This document shows positions 33,501-45,557 of a DNA stretch of 64,000 nucleotides, in pieces (position 1 is the stretch's first letter; every line of letters begins with the position of its first letter). The translations under genes were made by a program, and so were the position numbers. The DNA is from Charina bottae. Taxonomy: Eukaryota; Chordata; Lepidosauria; Squamata; Charinaidae. Location: positions 37,597,914 to 37,661,913 of the forward strand of contig JALMGJ010000002.1 in assembly GCA_023362775.1 (NCBI GenBank), given 5' to 3'. The notes under the pieces were generated by a model. That model saw only the letters and a program-made list of their open reading frames with translations, searched no databases and had not been told where the DNA came from.

Positions 33501-34260
33501 TCAGGGGTAGCCCCATGTAGAGCGCATTGCAGTAGTCTATATGGGAGATGACAAGGGCATGAGTGACTGTTCCGAGGGCATCTTTTAACACATTAATATC
33601 TTGCTTTTGAAACTAGCAGTCCTAACTTCATTCCCCACAAACATTCGGCAGAACTTACTTTGCGAGTATATCTTGTGCTCGGGTCTGCAACAGAATGTTC
33701 AAGTAGATGCACCGACTGACCATCTTCTGCGCATCTTTCATTAAACTGAAATGAGAAAAGTCAAGAGTGGAAATTTTCACTTTGATTGGAAATAGAATGC
33801 CTGGAGGACTAGTCTGCCAAATGTACAAATGCCAGTTAAGATCTGGGAGAAATAATTGGGGAAAAAGGCAATTAATCCATTGAATTACTCCATACCTGAA
33901 TACCAACATCATGTGTAACATAACGGTACGAAATTGTGGAAAGAGATACTGGACAATCTTTCTCTTTAAAAAAATAAAAGGACTGTCAACATCCTTTGAT
34001 TTTTTCCATGTAAGCAGCCTATAATTCATACCAGTACAGTACAAAGAAAAATAAAAGTTGGTCTCCACGAAGTATTAAAAGTAGTACAGTATTTCAATAC
34101 TCCAGCGTTTTGCAGTTACAGGCAATTAATGGATTCTTAACACTAACACTTACTTAAAAATTTTAGTGATGCCTTCATGAGTTTTGACTTCTCCATCTTT
34201 GCCAAGGAAACAATCCAGTCCTTTGAGGAGCTCCTTCGGGTCTATGGGTCTAGAACCCAT
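23387..34260 (-). CDS. PPP1R10: PPP1R10 / PNUTS, complete CDS in 18 coding exons, 898 aa
   Basis: Nuclear PP1-targeting subunit. In mammals it forms the PTW/PP1 complex with TOX4 and WDR82 and acts in Pol II termination. Joined exons (5' to 3'): 34260-34154, 33745-33659, 32361-32226, 31959-31908, 31787-31710, 31289-31119, 30935-30830, 29843-29734, 29184-29084, 28984-28837, 28620-28459, 27032-26786, 26323-26248, 25810-25613, 25185-25071, 24789-24682, 24523-23939, 23496-23387. The total of 2697 nt is divisible by 3, and every border is GT/AG in phase. Domains: TFIIS N-terminal-like helical domain (about 73-147), PP1-docking RVxF-type TVSW at 397-400, a Gly/Arg/His-rich tail (about 668-862) and a C3H1 zinc finger (Cys870, Cys879, Cys885, His889). 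The length is close to human (940 aa); most of the difference is in the low-complexity tail. Confidence 0.97.
23939..24523 (-). CDS. PPP1R10: PPP1R10 coding exon 17: Gly/Arg/His-rich tail
   Basis: 195 codons. It starts [20 protein letters not shown] and has an RGG-type part ([28 protein letters not shown]), then GHGGGHG repeats and about six copies of a [16 protein letters not shown] unit. The donor GTAAAT after GGTGGAG joins in phase to the zinc-finger exon. High GC makes large shadow ORFs on the plus strand here. Confidence 0.94.
24682..24789 (-). CDS. PPP1R10: PPP1R10 coding exon 16
   Basis: Encodes [20 protein letters not shown] and [15 protein letters not shown]. Acceptor ttgttacag, donor gtaagt. 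Confidence 0.94.
25071..25185 (-). CDS. PPP1R10: PPP1R10 coding exon 15
   Basis: Encodes [20 protein letters not shown] and [18 protein letters not shown]. Acceptor ttcgtgcag, donor gtaaaa. Confidence 0.94.
25613..25810 (-). CDS. PPP1R10: PPP1R10 coding exon 14
   Basis: 66 codons, including [40 protein letters not shown] and [11 protein letters not shown]. Confidence 0.95.
26248..26323 (-). CDS. PPP1R10: PPP1R10 coding exon 13
   Basis: Encodes [20 protein letters not shown] then IPLDE. Acceptor ttttccccag, donor gtaagt. Confidence 0.95.
26786..27032 (-). CDS. PPP1R10: PPP1R10 coding exon 12
   Basis: Encodes [20 protein letters not shown] and [20 protein letters not shown], then [17 protein letters not shown]. 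This is the conserved segment just after the PP1-docking site. It is the longest central exon (247 nt). Confidence 0.96.
27063..27170 (-). repeat. L2-like 3' end fragment
   Basis: tttatttattgaatttatat then gactctgggtggcgtacaca; a diverged reverse complement of the L2 tail. The right boundary is uncertain. Confidence 0.45.
27411..27530. repeat. (TG)n(TATG)n(TA)n microsatellite
   Basis: TG, GTAT and TA runs in a PPP1R10 intron. The minus-strand ORFs here ([12 protein letters not shown]) are artefacts. Confidence 0.92.
28459..28620 (-). CDS. PPP1R10: PPP1R10 coding exon 11: PP1-binding motif
   Basis: Encodes [20 protein letters not shown] then [14 protein letters not shown] (residues 397-400) is the RVxF-type docking motif for the PP1 catalytic subunit; human has TVTW here. 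The neighbouring basic run is also conserved. Confidence 0.96.
28837..28984 (-). CDS. PPP1R10: PPP1R10 coding exon 10
   Basis: A Pro/Ser-rich linker: [40 protein letters not shown]. Acceptor tgtctgcag, donor gtaagt. Confidence 0.94.
29084..29184 (-). CDS. PPP1R10: PPP1R10 coding exon 9
   Basis: Encodes [20 protein letters not shown] and [13 protein letters not shown]. The basic run is a possible nuclear localisation signal. Confidence 0.95.
29533..29573. repeat. Short inverted repeat (hairpin)
   Basis: CAGATATTCTGTGCA and its complement TGCACAGAATATCTG surround tggaacgtttt. It lies in the intron between PPP1R10 exons 8 and 9. Function unknown. Confidence 0.7.
29734..29843 (-). CDS. PPP1R10: PPP1R10 coding exon 8
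   Basis: Encodes [20 protein letters not shown] and [16 protein letters not shown], very close to human. Acceptor ctccatag, donor gtaagt. Confidence 0.95.
30077..30198. mobile_element. Palindromic hAT-type MITE, family E
   Basis: Starts CAGTGTTTCTCAACCTTGGC and ends with its near complement GCCAAGGTTGAGAAGTACTG; almost the whole element is one hairpin around ttcaactcccagaattcccc. Flanks GTTTAGCC/GGCTAGCC are an imperfect 8-bp duplication. Confidence 0.8.
30830..30935 (-). CDS. PPP1R10: PPP1R10 coding exon 7
   Basis: Encodes [20 protein letters not shown] and [14 protein letters not shown]. Acceptor gcttgtag, donor gtaagt. Confidence 0.94.
31119..31289 (-). CDS. PPP1R10: PPP1R10 coding exon 6
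   Basis: Lys/Glu-rich: [40 protein letters not shown] and HAKFRSTG. The last part is nearly identical to human. Confidence 0.95.
31710..31787 (-). CDS. PPP1R10: PPP1R10 coding exon 5
   Basis: Encodes [20 protein letters not shown], the end of the helical domain. The first of two possible AGs (ttag, not tagag) is chosen because it keeps the Glu codon and frame. Confidence 0.92.
31908..31959 (-). CDS. PPP1R10: PPP1R10 coding exon 4 (52 nt)
   Basis: Encodes [17 protein letters not shown]. The acceptor's pyrimidine tract is a (TTTTC)n microsatellite on the coding strand. The donor is gtaact. Confidence 0.94.
31961..32011. repeat. (AAAAG)n microsatellite at a splice acceptor
   Basis: Ten AAAAG-type units. 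On the PPP1R10 coding strand they read CTTTT and run straight into the acceptor AG at 31961-31960. Confidence 0.92.
32226..32361 (-). CDS. PPP1R10: PPP1R10 coding exon 3
   Basis: Acceptor cattctacag, donor gttagt. It encodes [20 protein letters not shown] and the conserved [20 protein letters not shown]. This is the core of the N-terminal helical domain used for partner binding (TOX4 in mammals). Confidence 0.95.
32879..33580 (-). mobile_element. L2/CR1-like LINE fragment, 3' end
   Basis: The minus strand encodes [40 protein letters not shown] and following C-terminal LINE sequence. The tail tttgtattgccgcccatttc is at the left. It lies in PPP1R10 intron DNA and is 5'-truncated at about 33580. 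Confidence 0.82.
33659..33745 (-). CDS. PPP1R10: PPP1R10 coding exon 2
   Basis: Acceptor tcatttcag, donor gtaagt. It encodes [20 protein letters not shown] and TRAQDILAK, the start of the helical TFIIS N-terminal-like domain. Confidence 0.95.
34154..34260 (-). CDS. PPP1R10: PPP1R10 first coding exon (start codon)
   Basis: ATG at 34260-34258 in context gcaaacATGg. It encodes [20 protein letters not shown] and on to GITKIF, matching the human N-terminus. Eleven UTR bases precede it after an acceptor ending at 34272. The donor is gtaagt. Confidence 0.95.
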
Positions 34261-34919
34261 GTTTGCAAATTCTGTCAAACACAAGAGAGAGATGATCGAT
34301 ATTAAATTCTCCTTTGGGAGGAAAAAAAATCAACAAAACTTTAAAAAATATTTTTAAAATAAATTTCCCAAAAGTTAAACAAGATTTGTCATTGCAGAAT
34401 AGGAAAATGCAAAAACACATGAAAACAGGTCACTGTCCTACTAGGTGCAAAGTATTATCCTATATCTTCTAATTAGTAAGTCCTTCTATGGGGGTTCTTG
34501 AAGTTTTGGGGACCAAAAAAAGCATTTCACTTAAACATACATGACTTCCTTTTGGTCAAGGAAAAACAAAAACCCCAAATATCCCTTAATGTAAACTCTT
34601 ATCTATACTTGATCTTAAAACTAGAGTCCATTTCTAAAATACATAGATCTACACAAGTATTAATTCTGTTGGTTCAACTAAAATGAAGTCAACTTATCTA
34701 AAATCCATGGCACCTATTTAGTCCAAATCCCAGAACACTATCTCCCTGCCTTATTTTCCAGATAGGACATTAATTTTGGTTTCTTCTGCCCCCAGATTTG
34801 CCATTTATGTTGTCTTCACTTAAAACAAGCCCAACCTAATGTAGTTAACTGGTATGGATTTCTCAGTTCAAGTTTATTCAGAAAAAGCCTCACTGAATTC
34901 AATTTAATTTATTCCCTGC

Positions 34920-34985
34920 TAAGTAGGATCCCCGTTGCGGGAGATGGGCGGTAATATAAATCTAATAAAATAAATAAATAAAAAT
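34920..34985 (+). repeat. Short L2-like 3' tail
   Basis: aggatccccgttgcgggaga then tgggcggtaatataaatcta and (TAAA)n. It is the only clear transposon piece in the long first intron of PPP1R10. Confidence 0.6.
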
Positions 34986-37900
34986 AAGTAGGTAAGGTAT
35001 CAGAGACTATGTTCTTTCTTGAGTAAAATTGGAATATTTTTTTGGCGATAGTATTTCTCCACACCCACGCTATTTGTTTTGTAGCATTATAGCACACAGA
35101 ACAGTATTGCATACAAATACCTGAGGAGGACACTTAAGGATACTACATGAGCTGTTACAAATGAACTACCCCAATGGAACTCCATAAACATGTTATGGAT
35201 CTCATTTGTGTGATCTAACCAATACAGCATAGTAACAAAGTCCTAAGTCTTTTGTCTCTCTGTCATTAAAGATTTCTGCTACTGGTGCCTTCTAGAAAAC
35301 CCATTTGATTCTGTTGGATTCACACAGCACTTGCTCACTAAATGAGTGCCAAAAGTAGAAATTCAAATGGAAAGTATTTAAAGCACCTTATTATACATGG
35401 TACACATTTCCTATTTGCACTCAAGTCTTAGTGCTCAGCGGGAATGAGCTAGATTGCAAATTATAGCCAAGGACAGTGTTCTTAATCATAGGGTTTGTTG
35501 TTTGTGCTCAGAAACTTCTGTGCGAGACTGTTACGTGGTTCAGAAACCTGCCACAATTCTTTGGTCAAAGAGCAGTGTATTTTGAAGATAAACTATCCAA
35601 GATGGTAGCATCAACAAATGTGTTTTTAATAAACTTCTCACTTGTACTTGACTTTTTGTTGTCAGAGCTTAGCTTACGTATATTCTAAGAACAGAAGTTT
35701 AAATATGTAAAATTACAAAAAAAATTAGGTTTTATCTGCTCCAATTAAATTTGGGCCACACATGGCTGACAGCTGCTCTAAATTGTTGGGCCCTAATTTT
35801 AACTTCTAGTTATGCTTAAGGCAGCTTTTTCTTAATTCTTAGTGCAGTTCATCTAAGTGCTTTCAGATATAAAACATACTACCCACAACTGGCCTTTCCA
35901 TCAGTTTATTAGGCTCTGCATGAAAAAGCCCATACTGTCCTATGGTAAATAGCAGGTTGCAAATTCCATGCTAAATGGGTGCTTTTTGGTATTGCCCCAT
36001 TGCACTAAGGGTGTTTCTTGAAATTATGGTAGCCTGTAGTTTAACCATCTTCATTCTACTGGATTAGATGTGGGCATGTTCAGCAACGGCCTTGCAATTT
36101 ATTACTGTATTGCATTACAAAGTATGCGGACTGCATAACTGGGTGTACCTGAGGCAGTTCTTTCGAGTTTGATAGTGTGAAACTGTCCATCTTAATAAAT
36201 GAACACTTGTCCAGGCATACTCCCTTTTTAATGCAAACACTTGAGGCACAATAAATGTACCTTAATGAAATAACCTATTATCTTATGTCATCTTGCAGAA
36301 AGTGACACCACTTTTGCAAAATTAAGTATACGAAGCTTTGGCCTTCCCTAGTAATATGCTGAATCATTTTTAAAGCTTCCCACAGCATTAAGTAATTGCA
36401 TCTCTGCAGTAGAAGCAATGACCAATATTCAATGGAGCAGTCTTCTTCGGTGATTTTTTTTCCCACAGCCAATGTCTTCAGTTCTTTTAATATAGCGAAT
36501 TGGACTAAGCAGATATCCCACTTTTCCAAAGCCATGTAGATTAGGTTTTGTATAGAAATTATTTTCCCCAAAAGCAGGAGGGCCCAGGTCCAAGTGTGCT
36601 CCTATGTTTTGGATATAGTAATTCTAGAAAGTCCATGGCCAGAAGAGATCAATATCCTGTTATGTTTTCATATGAAGGAAAATACTATCCAGGAAGATGA
36701 CAGCGGAGTGGGGATTGTAAAGTTGTTACCAGCCTGTGGTGACCCGTAGAGTCCTTGTGTGGCTTCAAGTCCAGTTCTGAAGAATTGGTATTGAAGGTCC
36801 GTGTTTGTGAGTTCACCCAGTAGTGGAAAGGCCAAACGAAGTGGGCTTTGGAGACTGAACTCCCCTTTCACCCCACAATATGGCCTTCCACATGCAAGGC
36901 AGCAACACATTGTTGAGGAAAACTTGCACTGATGAAACTTGGGCTCAGCCTGCTTTGGTGAAGAGGACCTCAGTCTCCAGAGCTGTCATTCTGGCACTTT
37001 CTCAGCACTACAACCCCAGGAGAGAGTTAAAAAATACAAACGTTACTTATAATTTATGCCATTTTAGGTTCTAAATCCCCACAGCTGTGGTGGTTTTGCC
37101 AATAGTACTTTGACTTGGAGGACACCTATCCCAGCAACCAGAGGAAAGTATTCTTTTGATTCATACGGCCCTTGACGATTGCCTGATTAAAGACTGAAGT
37201 TCTGACTGCTAACTGAAGTTCTGTTAGTAGCAAATGGCATTTCAAAAACAGTATTATTACATGGTCCATAATGATGCTGTAATTTTATTTTTTGAAATAG
37301 GAGGCGGCAGGCTTTCTTTCATACTTCTGCTTGATTCTCTCCTCTGCCCCATTTGATCTGGCATGATGATTGGGGGTCTGCAGGTCTATAATTGAAGTAA
37401 TTCTGAGTACTGGGTATATTATAGATCATGTGAACTTGAGATTCTAGGCTGTTCTAAAGTTTTACCTTCCTTAGCTAACAGATTATGATTGCAACTTTAC
37501 TACAGATATCTAATGCATGTCAGAATTTACATCTTTATGAATATTAGTAAGGAATTCCTACATAATTTGAGAACTTTACATTATAAGCCAACTTTTTTTA
37601 AAAAGAAGTGAATACTTAGAAATCAGTGTGGCCACCATCTTGAATTTAATCAAGGTTTACAGGATAAAGCTTCACTTTTAAGAAAACTAAGAATCCAACA
37701 GCACCTGAAAAGACTAATAAATACATTAAGGCACATATGCTTTCAAGAGATATCATCGGACACATGTAACAAAGGGGGCAATTCAAGAGCGTAAACCTTT
37801 AATTTCTCCTCCTTTTAAAAGATATATTTTAAGGCAAGGGGGCCATAATATATCAACTAATTTGAAAGTAATTTGTTCTAGAATTCTGAAAAAAAAATTG

Positions 37901-40900
37901 CATATACACAAAAGTACAATGTTTTGACTCAAATAGTACGCAATTACTTCTCACAAAAGATTTCTGCCTGATCAAAAGTAAAGATTCTGAAAAACAGAAT
38001 TTCACTTAAAAGTTTGGCTTAAAATTTTTGAAGACCCAAAACTTAAACTTCATCTCCTATTAAACCTTCTGTAGGAATTATAGGCAATTTAGCAAAAACT
38101 ATACTTAGGAGGTATTGCTACGAAAACTATTTCTTTTATAACTATACAGAAAAAAGATTATTTCAAACAAGGAAAATCAGATGTAATGCAAGAGCATTTG
38201 GACTAAGGATGAGCAGTTAGGCCAGGCACACCATTTTAGCAAAAATGCCCATTCTTTCAACCAAACGTTGTTTATCTTGATGCCTATTTCAAATAATGTC
38301 CATTTAGACTGCAGTTTTTAATTTGAGGAAGTAAAGTGGCTACCCAGCTGCATTTTAAGCTTTTATGTGTTTTAAAACTGCAAGAGACTGAATAGGCAGT
38401 TTTATGGCAGTAAATTATTTGAACTATTTAACTATTTAACTAGTTTAAATTTAAAAAAGATTTAACTATTAAAACCTGTTTTGAGTCAGGTTCTAAAAAT
38501 ATAAAGCTATGAAAAAGTTACTGTCTTAAGATATACTAATCAAATTTGGTTACATATTAGCAGAAAATCTCTCTCATTATTTTTTCTATTTTTAGTACAT
38601 CTCCATAAAATTAACTTAATTTTAGTTAGCAAGTCTGAACAGGCAATGCAAGTTTCATTCCAGATTTATCAAAAAAGATGAGTTTCAAAAACATTCTGAA
38701 AATGTGCTTTATTATAACTAAAGCAGCTGCCCAATTAGTAACTGTATATATTCACTTGAAAGCACCTCCCACTAAACCTGTTTTCAAGTATACAAATTCT
38801 AAGCAAAACTGTATTGAACAGAATGAAAATTCAAGAATTATCAGCAGTTTGAAAATAATCCAAACTTGGAAGGTTAAGTAAAAAGCAATGATATATACAT
38901 TAGAATAAGCAGTTTTCTAATGTAACTACCAGTTAAATTTGACACCATTTATTCTTCGTAATCTCAATACGGAACTGGGCTTCCTGTGAAACCCAGCACT
39001 GGTCAACAATGCTTCATTGATCATGTTCCTAATTAACCATGCCACTCTTTCTCACATCTGAAATGTAACTGGACTAAGAAACCAAACCTGACTCAAATCT
39101 GAAGTTGTTGGGAGATCATGACAGCATGTTTTTGATAGTTCTGCACTTAGCTAAATCTCAAGTAGAATATATGCATTACATTTCATTGTTAGGGGGGGGG
39201 AAAGACTTCAGAAGCTAAACTTTCTACACAATTTATCATTAAAGTTTACAACCCTTGCAACTGAAAAAAAGTTGAATTATCAGGGGTAATATTTGTCATC
39301 CTATTTTTATTCAGTTTAACATGGTTGTGAAAAAATCTACAAGCACATGTAAGCTTAAGCTTTACACACAATAGCTTCTAGCCCCAAATGTCTACACAGG
39401 GAAAAGTAACTGCATCATAGGCCTTATTCCACTTTTCAATTTCATTTTAATGTGTATGGAACTAATTTTATTATGAAGCACAACATCAACATGCAGTGGC
39501 TGGGCTAACAAGCACCTAATTTTAGATACATTCTACTTGTATCCTACACTGCTGGTTTCCAGGTGCTGCATCCATAGTATGTTTAAAATTAAAGGAATCT
39601 TTCTCTGCTATTTCATGATCACCTCAATTTGATAAACGCTCTAAAAATAAGAAATTAAGTCTCGTACAGAGACACTTGTTAAATAAATAACTTATTTTAG
39701 TAGTTCAGTCATAGTACTGCCCTAGTTCAGTACAGAAACTAATCTGAACAAATCATCTACTCATCAAGTGACAATATTCATTAAATGTTTCTCTAACCCT
39801 AATTAATTTTAGAAGCTATTATGTTCATTTTAAATCTTTGATGTCATATCATTTCTCAGTATTCAATACTGTTTATACATTTTATACCCAGAGCTGATGG
39901 ATTAATATGGTAGACAGTTTATTTCATTAGTTTAAATAAGGTTTAAATTAATCACGTAAGAATCTCAGTGGAATAAAAAATACATGCTATTTTCATCTTT
40001 CCAAAGATCAACCTTTAAAAAGAAGATGGGCAAATCTAAATATTGTGTTTAGCTAACTGCTACCACCACTGTAATTGTCAAGACAATTGCACAGTAACTT
40101 TAGATCCAACTTGCAATGTAGATACCAGTTTTTTTGTACATTGTTCAATGCAACAAAACCAATTTTAATATGGGTACCTATAACTATTAATATCTAAAAA
40201 ACATAAATTTGATAGGAATTGTAATATGGGGGACCTCCAGCATATCCCACCAGGACATTCCCATCAAAATGATAACAATCAGTAGGCTGTTAACTGTTGT
40301 CAGATGCAAGCCAGTCAGCTCCATGCTATTATATTGCTTTGGTATTCATGAAAAGAATCCTGGAGACCTTTCCAAGAATCCCAGAGCTTGGATTTGCTGG
40401 AGCAAAAACAAATTTTAACATTTAAGCTCTTGAAGCCTGGATGAAAAACTGAGAAAAATGAGGGGGGACATGGAGGGGTAAGAGAGGCAAGGCATAGGTA
40501 CTAGAAACACAAACATTAACTATCTATGTCAAATTTGCCATCTTCAAACTGCTCCAATTCACCTGAAAATGAATTATCCAAGATTTGACTCCAGAGAATC
40601 ATTCATCTGGTCCATTTAGAGAATAGTATCAAGAGTTTAATGCAATAAACACCTTTATATCCTACAATTCTATTAATTTGTCAGCAGTGTTTTAAAATGT
40701 GTTCCCAAGGGAATTACTAGTTACAATTTCTGAATGTTTTACTTGCTATTACAAGCACTCAGTTCATTATTGTACTGTCGTGTGCTAAAGGCCCCTACTC
40801 CAAGAATGTCTTGTCAATCCATCAATTGTAGAGATAGTGAACTACTGCAAATAAATCAATTCCATTTGAAGTCAGAATGTCTGGAGTGACAAGCTATTTT

Positions 40901-43900
40901 CATTTTCAACCATAAAGCAACTGAATTAACATCAAAACAGCCCAAGTATATTCTGGGTTGAGAGACCATGGGAGCCATCCGAGCCTCCTTACTATAGTAG
41001 CCTTTGAATTAGTACCGGTTTAAAAGCAATACAACGGTCTTCGGGCATACTTGGAAGCATATCCTTTTAAGGACTGTTCCCAAGCATTATCAAGCTATGA
41101 ATTAGAAGCTAAAGGCTGCAGTCTGCAACACCTTTCAGGGAATACTGAAGTGGCAATACTGAATGCTGCCTGAACACCAAGAACTCCTCCCTAAATTAAA
41201 TTGGACATAAACTTGAAGCAAAGTTAAGTGGACTCATTTAACTTTCAGTTCCATCCAAATTACAAATTATTTAGCCCCAGTGAAATTTCCGGTAAGTATG
41301 CTCAGGAGTGAAGGTTATATGCTTTGTCCATATAAAATGAGGATTTTCTCCCAAGAGATACCTCTCCATTTACAGAGTACTGCTCAGTAAGCAGGGGAAC
41401 ATATTGCCATGTTGAACTATTATCCATCAAATTTATGGCCAGGTTCTAGTTCAATCCCAGATTTCCTTCAGTAGATGTTTAAAAAACCCAACTTTGTCTT
41501 ATATAAAAAGAGCAAGCAAAGTTAACAGGGCTGGCTTTCCACTTGTGTTTTTACATCACAGAAGGAATTTTACCCAGGTTGCTCCGTGTTATGACATTTC
41601 ATTGCCTCATCTAATTATTGACTGACATCATAATGTAGCTGTAACATCTGATACGGGAGCTAAGCCACAATAGTAGTAGTTAAAGCTGGAGTCTGCAGCA
41701 GCACAATTCTGTGGAACTATACAGCAGCTTAACCTTCCAGAATTAAAATTTCAGAATCCTAAACAAACCAAGATTCTAAAAGCATTGTTTTCTGCCCATA
41801 GAAAGGGAATCTGCTGAACAATGGATTTGGGGGAAAGCCTTGTATTTCCCTATGTATCTTTTCATTAATTTGCTGGTAGACTGCTGTGCTGTTATTCAAA
41901 CCAATACTTGTGTAAAAACTTAAATGTTAACTTCAACAGTTAATTGCCCATTTCACAATGCAAACATTAATATTCACCTATTTGTTAGCCCAAAAGATTA
42001 ATGTGTAGTTACAGTTGCATTAATAATTACCCTATTTTGCTGCAATTTAAAATGCCTTTTACATTGTGCCTTAGTTTTGTTACAACTGTTGTAGGCTGTT
42101 CTAGACTGAGATCAGAACTTCATAATCAAGTGTTTTGAAATACATTCGTGAATTGTACAGAAAACAGAACACTAAAGATGGAACTGTTATTTTCTGCCAA
42201 GTTTACACTCAAGGAGCAGCTTACCTATCCCCCACCCTCAAATTAAATTGAGACTTTGTGCACCTGAGATGTTCTTGTGCGTAATGAGGTGCACCAATTA
42301 TCACATTTTAGTCAGAACAGTATCACCGATTTTAAAAAAAGGGGATGTTTCTATATGAAATGCTACCACCGGAGGCATAGATGGAGGCATTAATTTCAGC
42401 TTTGTGAAATGTTTCCCCGCAGTATTAAATAATCATTGCTTAAATGAGGAAGTCACAAAGGCAGCATTTCTTAAATGCTATCTGATTTTCATGCAGACCC
42501 ATTTAAGAAACTTTTATGGAATTAACCAAGCTGGAAGGAATTTTAGCAGCCTCAGCAGATTGGCAAACATTTAACACCCGTAACAGCCTGCATGCATCAG
42601 TAGGTGTCACTTCATGGTGTTGACATGGAAGAGAACAGCAGCAAAAATAAATAAATAAAAACCAAAGTGGTCTGGAACAGAAATGAAGGTTGTGAAATGT
42701 AATTAATACCATAAAGATTTTGCTTACCAGGTGGAATTGTGGCTGTTCCCCTCCCTTTGGTGAGGTAATACAAGTAGCTGGATTCCCATTTTTTCCTAAT
42801 GATCACTTCTTTCCTAGTACATTGTACAGGAACGGTGGAATGTGGCAAATTAATACAAGACGTACCCCCACCCTCACTCCCTTTGTGTACATGTGGCCAA
42901 AGAAAATGAAAATACAACCCCCTCCCCTTTTTTTGTAGTTCCAGCAAGTGTCACTGACACTAAATACTTGGGGTCCAGTGGTAGCATTTCATCTCTTTAA
43001 CAGTTAGACCTGACTAAACTAGGAAACATGCTTCCCTGACCCATATCCCATTTCAGAGACCTGAAGATGAAAAAAGAGGAAAGGGAAAAGAGGACACAAA
43101 AAAGGTTGCCAGTCTATCACAAATATAGGCACTTAATAAATTTGTCTCAAAACAAATACAGCAAACACGTAGGCATCACGGAAATCCAAAGCTCTCATGT
43201 GATGTTGAAACCTTAAAAAAAACTCAGTGGATTTATGATAATACTTTGCACTTCTATCAAGCTGTACCTAGAGATTTCCTATAGATGAAGCAGTAGCGGA
43301 AGTTTGTTAAATCATTTTGGAAAAGTGACAAAATGGTTAGCCAGTTCTCCCCTCCCCAACTGCTTGCTCTGGGCTCCAAACACAAGCTGCTGAAGGGGAG
43401 GAGCTTGCTACAAGCTGCTTACATCAGCTCTTGAAAGCCTCGTGGGTTCTTGTATAGAAGGAAAGAAAGAAGCGGCGCCGCCATTTTAGAAGCATAGGTG
43501 ATTAAGGAAAAAAAGCAAGAGGCTTCAGAATCTATTGAGGAAACTATATAGCAACACAACCCCCATCACATGCACAAATTCTATCATTTTATGTCAGTTC
43601 TATCAACTAGAACCTATTTAACACAGTTGAAAAAAGGGGATCCCTTGTTGGTGAGTGCCGGAGACTCAGAGAACCTCTCATTATTCACCACTGTAGGGTC
43701 AATACCTCCTGCCCCCTCCTGTTTTTTCAGATGAGGTAGACGAAATAAAAATGGAAACATCCTGTAAAGGAAAATTATAATGCTGCTTGTCAGGGACAAA
43801 GATTAAAAACAACACTGCCGTACTGCAGCGAGGGGAGTGAGAAAAATAGAAAGATGAACATTTTAAAAGCAAATTAAGATCTCACTTGAATCCAATTTGT

Positions 43901-45261
43901 CTCTATTTTTCTATTAGCGAGTTTTTTAAAAAATATTCGTTTAAAACGATTTTCCAAACTCATTTTGCAATCTTTATTTGTAGATTGCTTTTCCAGTTAT
44001 TACAAACCTACATATACATTAAAAAACCTTCGCGTTAGAAAAAACACAAACCCCTTAACATTGAAATACTTAGAAATATAGGTGCTATGACACATCCCAT
44101 CCTTAAAAATGACTCTCTTCTGGCTACTACTGTACTGCGTTATTGCTTTCTTTGTCCCAACTCTTGCCCTGCAATCTTTATGTACAGATTGCTTATTTAA
44201 TTCAAAAACTTCTTGTCTCCCACACAAAGAAGCAGCACTTTATAGTTCAGTCACCACCATCTGTTATGTGGGAGCTCATTAACCCTTGACAGTCCTGGAG
44301 ATGATGGATTTTCTAAGAGACCATCATTCTCCTTATATATACATTTTCGGTGGCAAAATGCCTGCGTCTTAAGGGTTAACACCTCAAACAAAACCCACTT
44401 TCCCACAATTTTTTGTCTTTTCTTCGTGCCATTAGCTCACTTCGACACGGATGAATTTTTTTTGGTCAGTTGGTTGAAAATGCGACACTTACTATCCAAT
44501 TAATTTTCTCGTCGACAGCGCCTCAAGGTTTAGCTTTTTTGGATTAAGCTGTGTTTTTAAAGAAAAAAATGAATTTGGTTTTGCTCATTTTAAAAAAAAC
44601 CAACTTTTTGTAACAAAAAGTTGCTTGATAAAAAACATCAGGGAAAGTTGTTGCTAAATATTAATTTTGGTTTATGTTTTTAGTGGCAGTTGTTCTCCTT
44701 CAGATCATAAAGAATTTTAACAGCTTCCCAATACAGACGATCAGAAATGTAGATGGCTTTTTTGTGTCGTCTCAGAGGCTCAACTGTGGGGGAATTTTTC
44801 TTTGTTTCACGAAGTTCAACGGTGTCTCAAGACCAAAGGAAACCTATAAAATAAAGGAAAAAAATTACAATTAAATTTCAAAAATTTAACTTTAAAGCAG
44901 GTAAGAGATAGCGTTTGTGTAAAAATTGCTCTTCGTAAATTTATCATATACTAAAAACGTTTTTATCAGGTTGAAAGAACCAGAGGAGAGGAAATAAATT
45001 ATCGGACGATGTTAATTTACGTTTTAACTGCTCACTTTTGAGTGGCTCGGGTTTTTTTTTTTTGTTAGGGAGAACTGAATAAGGGCTTTCTTGAAGGTTC
45101 AAATTACCTTCATTATAGCCTAAGAAAAAAAAATAGGATTTGCAAATGTCAATAACAATGTATTGGGGGGGGGGAGAGAAAATAAAATTATCAGACCGTA
45201 ATGCCCTTTTGTCCCCTCCCAAGCCGTTCCCATAATAACGTCGCCAGAAACACCGTACTCA
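34986..45261. other. PPP1R10 intron 1: about 10.3 kb nearly free of recognisable repeats
   Basis: AT-rich single-copy-looking sequence. I see no exon of a known gene, no transposon ends and only short homopolymers. The ORFs (for example 36668-36910 minus and 38678-38881 plus) resemble no family I know. It contrasts with the repeat-dense introns on both sides. Confidence 0.5.
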
Positions 45262-45400
45262 CCTTTAAACAGACCCCAGAATGGCCGAAGGGAGCGCGCG
45301 CGGAGGTTTTTATACCAGGCCACTCCCTCGGCTTAACGGCTCCTCCCACCGTCGCGCGCTGCGCCCAAAGAACAAAGCCTGGGCCGTCTGCCCCGCCCAA
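45262..45400 (-). other. PPP1R10: Probable non-coding exon 1 of PPP1R10
   Basis: The minus strand has a consensus donor AAAG|GTGAGT with the exon's last base at 45262, at the edge of the GC-rich region, and the first coding exon begins with an acceptor at 34272. The 5' limit is a guess. Confidence 0.45.
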
Positions 45401-45547
45401 TCGGGTCGCCGCGTTTCCCTAAATACGGGGCAAAATTTATATCGACGCACACGGTTCGAAACCTCTTTTGAAATGCAGTCCAAAGGTCTGCGGAAAATTA
45501 AAAAATAACGTGGATCAAGCTTGTGACGCAGTTAGGAGATCAGGAAT

Positions 45548-45557
45548 GCGCATGCGC
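45548..45557. promoter_or_regulatory. Palindromic NRF1-type site GCGCATGCGC
   Basis: A perfect match to the NRF1 consensus. NRF1 commonly drives nuclear genes for mitochondrial proteins, which suits MRPS18B. Confidence 0.65.

Noticed and set aside
36668..36910. 80-codon minus-strand ORF in PPP1R10 intron 1
   Set aside because: No similarity I can recall, no good splice frame to neighbouring exons, and a length expected by chance.
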